A program made the position numbers and the translations under genes. 64,000 bases of DNA from Sphingopyxis italica (GTDB taxonomy: Bacteria; Pseudomonadota; Alphaproteobacteria; Sphingomonadales; Sphingomonadaceae). The notes beneath the pieces are model-generated. The model did no database searches and had not been told where the DNA came from. It worked only from the letters and a program-made list of their open reading frames with translations. Each line of letters starts with the position of its first letter. The stretch's first letter is position 1. The DNA lies in contig NZ_JAATIT010000001.1 of assembly GCF_011926545.1 (NCBI RefSeq), positions 1,258,469 to 1,322,468 on the forward strand, in the 5' to 3' direction. Below, piece by piece: positions 62,813 through 64,000 of the stretch.

Positions 62813-64000
62813 CTATTTCGTTTTCCGGAAGACCGGCGGCGTGAACGCACCGTTCGTCGCGACGTCCCACACCTCGATGCGCGCCCATTTGCGGCCGCTG
62901 AGGTCGACGCGCTTCTCGATCGTGCGGCTTCCGAAGGGGGCGGCGCCGGTCAGGTCGATGCGATCGCGATAGACCTTGCTGCCATCGCCGCTGACGATCT
63001 CGGCGAAGGCGGGCGGGAAGGTCCATTCGATCTTCGCGCGCACCACGCTATTGCGTCCGAACGCGGCTTCGTCGCCGCTCTTGGCGCCGCCGATCGTGAA
63101 TTCGGGAATCAGCACTTCGCCGGTGGTGGTGAAGAACTTGCCGCCGCGCAGCGCGTCGAGCACGCTCTGCCAGCCATCGGAATAGCGCGGCAATGGCCCG
63201 TCGAGTTTGAGATAGTTGATGTTCATATGCGCATAGAGTTCGCTCTCGTCGGAGATCTGGAACACGTCGACCTCGCCGGGGGCGAACTTGCGCTCGGACG
63301 GTTTCGTCGCCCAGTTGTTCATGTCGTCGAGCGTGTCGAGCACCCGCCAGCCGAGGCGCGGCTGCGAATAGTCCACCGGCATATTCTTCCACGCACCGCC
63401 GAGGAAGCGGTCGCTCTTGAAGAAGGCGGTGTCCTTGTGCTTGTCGGGGAAGCCCGTCGATCCCTTGATCCGCGGGTGCGCGGTCCACATCAGGCCGTTC
63501 TCGTCCTGCATCAGCTTCAGGACGTCCGCCTGCGAACCGACATGATAGATTTTGCCGAGCTTGGGATCATTTTCGACGAAGGGCTGCCCCTCCTTGCGGT
63601 CGAGCGTCCAATAGACCGGCTTGGGAAAGAAGCTGATCCAGTGCCCGCCGAGATGGGCGTTGGGCTCCTCGCCGGGAAGCAGCAGCAGCTTGTCGTCGGA
63701 TAGCCGCGCGGTCTCGGCGTGCATCGTCTTGAGCAAGGTCAGCCGGTCGCCGGCACGATCGAGCGCCTCGCGCCCGAGGTGAAGCTCGGCGAGGTGGACG
63801 ATCTCGACGTTCATATCCTTGAAGCGCTTGACGAAATCCGGGGACTCGAGCCCGTCGGGAACGCCCGTCGATTGCTGGAAGCGCTGCGTATTCAGAAAGT
63901 CTTCGGTGTGCTCGACATGATAATGGCTGGTGAAAGTGCGGTGCCCGTCGAGCGCCTTGAAGCGGTCGCCGCGCGTATAGGCGAGTGCGGCCTTGGTGAC
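62813..64000 (-). CDS. Predicted PHP/CehA-like metallohydrolase, 5' truncated by the window edge
   Basis: Frame is open from the right edge (first codon at 64000) to the stop at 62813, at least 395 residues, so the start lies outside. Features: SHYHVEHTEDFLN near the left end, PDFVKRFKDMNVEIVHLAEL, LLPGEEPNAHLGGHWISFFP, WTAHPRIKGS and a C-terminal beta-rich domain. Repeated His/Glu/Asp motifs suggest a polymerase-and-histidinol-phosphatase-like metal site. An internal ATG at 63814 is probably not the start, because the upstream frame is clearly protein-like. Same strand as kduI and 107 bp upstream of it. Confidence 0.55.
   Translation of the reverse strand, partial: VTKAALAYTRGDRFKALDGHRTFTSHYHVEHTEDFLNTQRFQQSTGVPDGLESPDFVKRFKDMNVEIVHLAELHLGREALDRAGDRLTLLKTMHAETARLSDDKLLLLPGEEPNAHLGGHWISFFPKPVYWTLDRKEGQPFVENDPKLGKIYHVGSQADVLKLMQDENGLMWTAHPRIKGSTGFPDKHKDTAFFKSDRFLGGAWKNMPVDYSQPRLGWRVLDTLDDMNNWATKPSERKFAPGEVDVFQISDESELYAHMNINYLKLDGPLPRYSDGWQSVLDALRGGKFFTTTGEVLIPEFTIGGAKSGDEAAFGRNSVVRAKIEWTFPPAFAEIVSGDGSKVYRDRIDLTGAAPFGSRTIEKRVDLSGRKWARIEVWDVATNGAFTPPVFRKTK

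Overview
The window is GC-rich and gene-dense, and it looks like a sphingomonad alphaproteobacterium (Sphingopyxis- or Sphingomonas-like). Reasons: an 848-residue gyrB of alphaproteobacterial type, a tonB-exbB-exbD-exbD cluster, a MucR regulator with the rhizobial zinc-finger spacing, Ti-plasmid-style traA/traC/traD genes, and REP-type palindromes of the sort scattered through these genomes. The genus is inferred from style, not from a database search. No rRNA, tRNA or CRISPR array was seen.

Accessory part 1, about 1-12.5 kb: mobilisation region. After the 3' end of a HupE-like membrane protein come a hairpin-rich leader and a ParB-type protein ending in two tandem terminators. A cluster of small unusual genes follows: a nucleotidyltransferase, an MNT-HEPN fusion, a methyltransferase, a degenerate MNT protein overlapping two tandem ECF sigma factors, and MucR. 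Next is a divergent transfer module: traC, traD and a 55-aa gene on the minus strand, a Q-type oriT-like site, and traA plus a DUF6118-like gene on the plus strand. No mating-pore (T4SS) genes are present, so this reads as a mobilisable element or part of a larger one.

Accessory part 2, about 12.7-18.9 kb: small secreted proteins and a chromate-resistance block (DUF1259 protein; chrB-chrA-exported superoxide dismutase; an ATP-grasp-like gene).

Accessory part 3, about 18.96-30.04 kb: an 11-kb block bounded by two directly repeated 44-bp sequences, both encoding the C-terminus of a serine recombinase. The left copy still carries about 300 bp of the recombinase gene. Inside are an amino-acid dehydrogenase divergent from a YkvI-like transporter, a TonB-dependent receptor, a secreted proline-iminopeptidase-like hydrolase, a DUF885 peptidase-like protein, an XRE-cupin regulator, and a ThDP decarboxylase/acetolactate-synthase-like enzyme preceded by a 30-codon leader ORF. 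It looks like a mobile peptide/amino-acid catabolism module with its own regulator. It is the best candidate here for an undescribed system. An IS110 scar lies near its right end.

Core-like part, 30.0-64.0 kb: NIPSNAP protein, glycine-zipper lipoprotein, TauD/DUF1801 operon, dodecin, arylamine N-acetyltransferase, RNA 2',3'-phosphodiesterase-like protein, OsmC, TonB energy-transduction operon, homoserine dehydrogenase, GlpX, a VOC-ArsR-SRPBCC operon, glutaminase, RlpA, GyrB, the overlapping DUF4129-DUF4350-MoxR-DUF58-SpoIIM-RDD-nitroreductase operon, a fused 2-oxoacid dehydrogenase E1 translationally coupled to an acyltransferase, an atypical LuxR-type regulator, KduI and a gene running off the right edge. 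Repeated REPIN-like elements sit at about 36.9, 43.9 and 50.1 kb.
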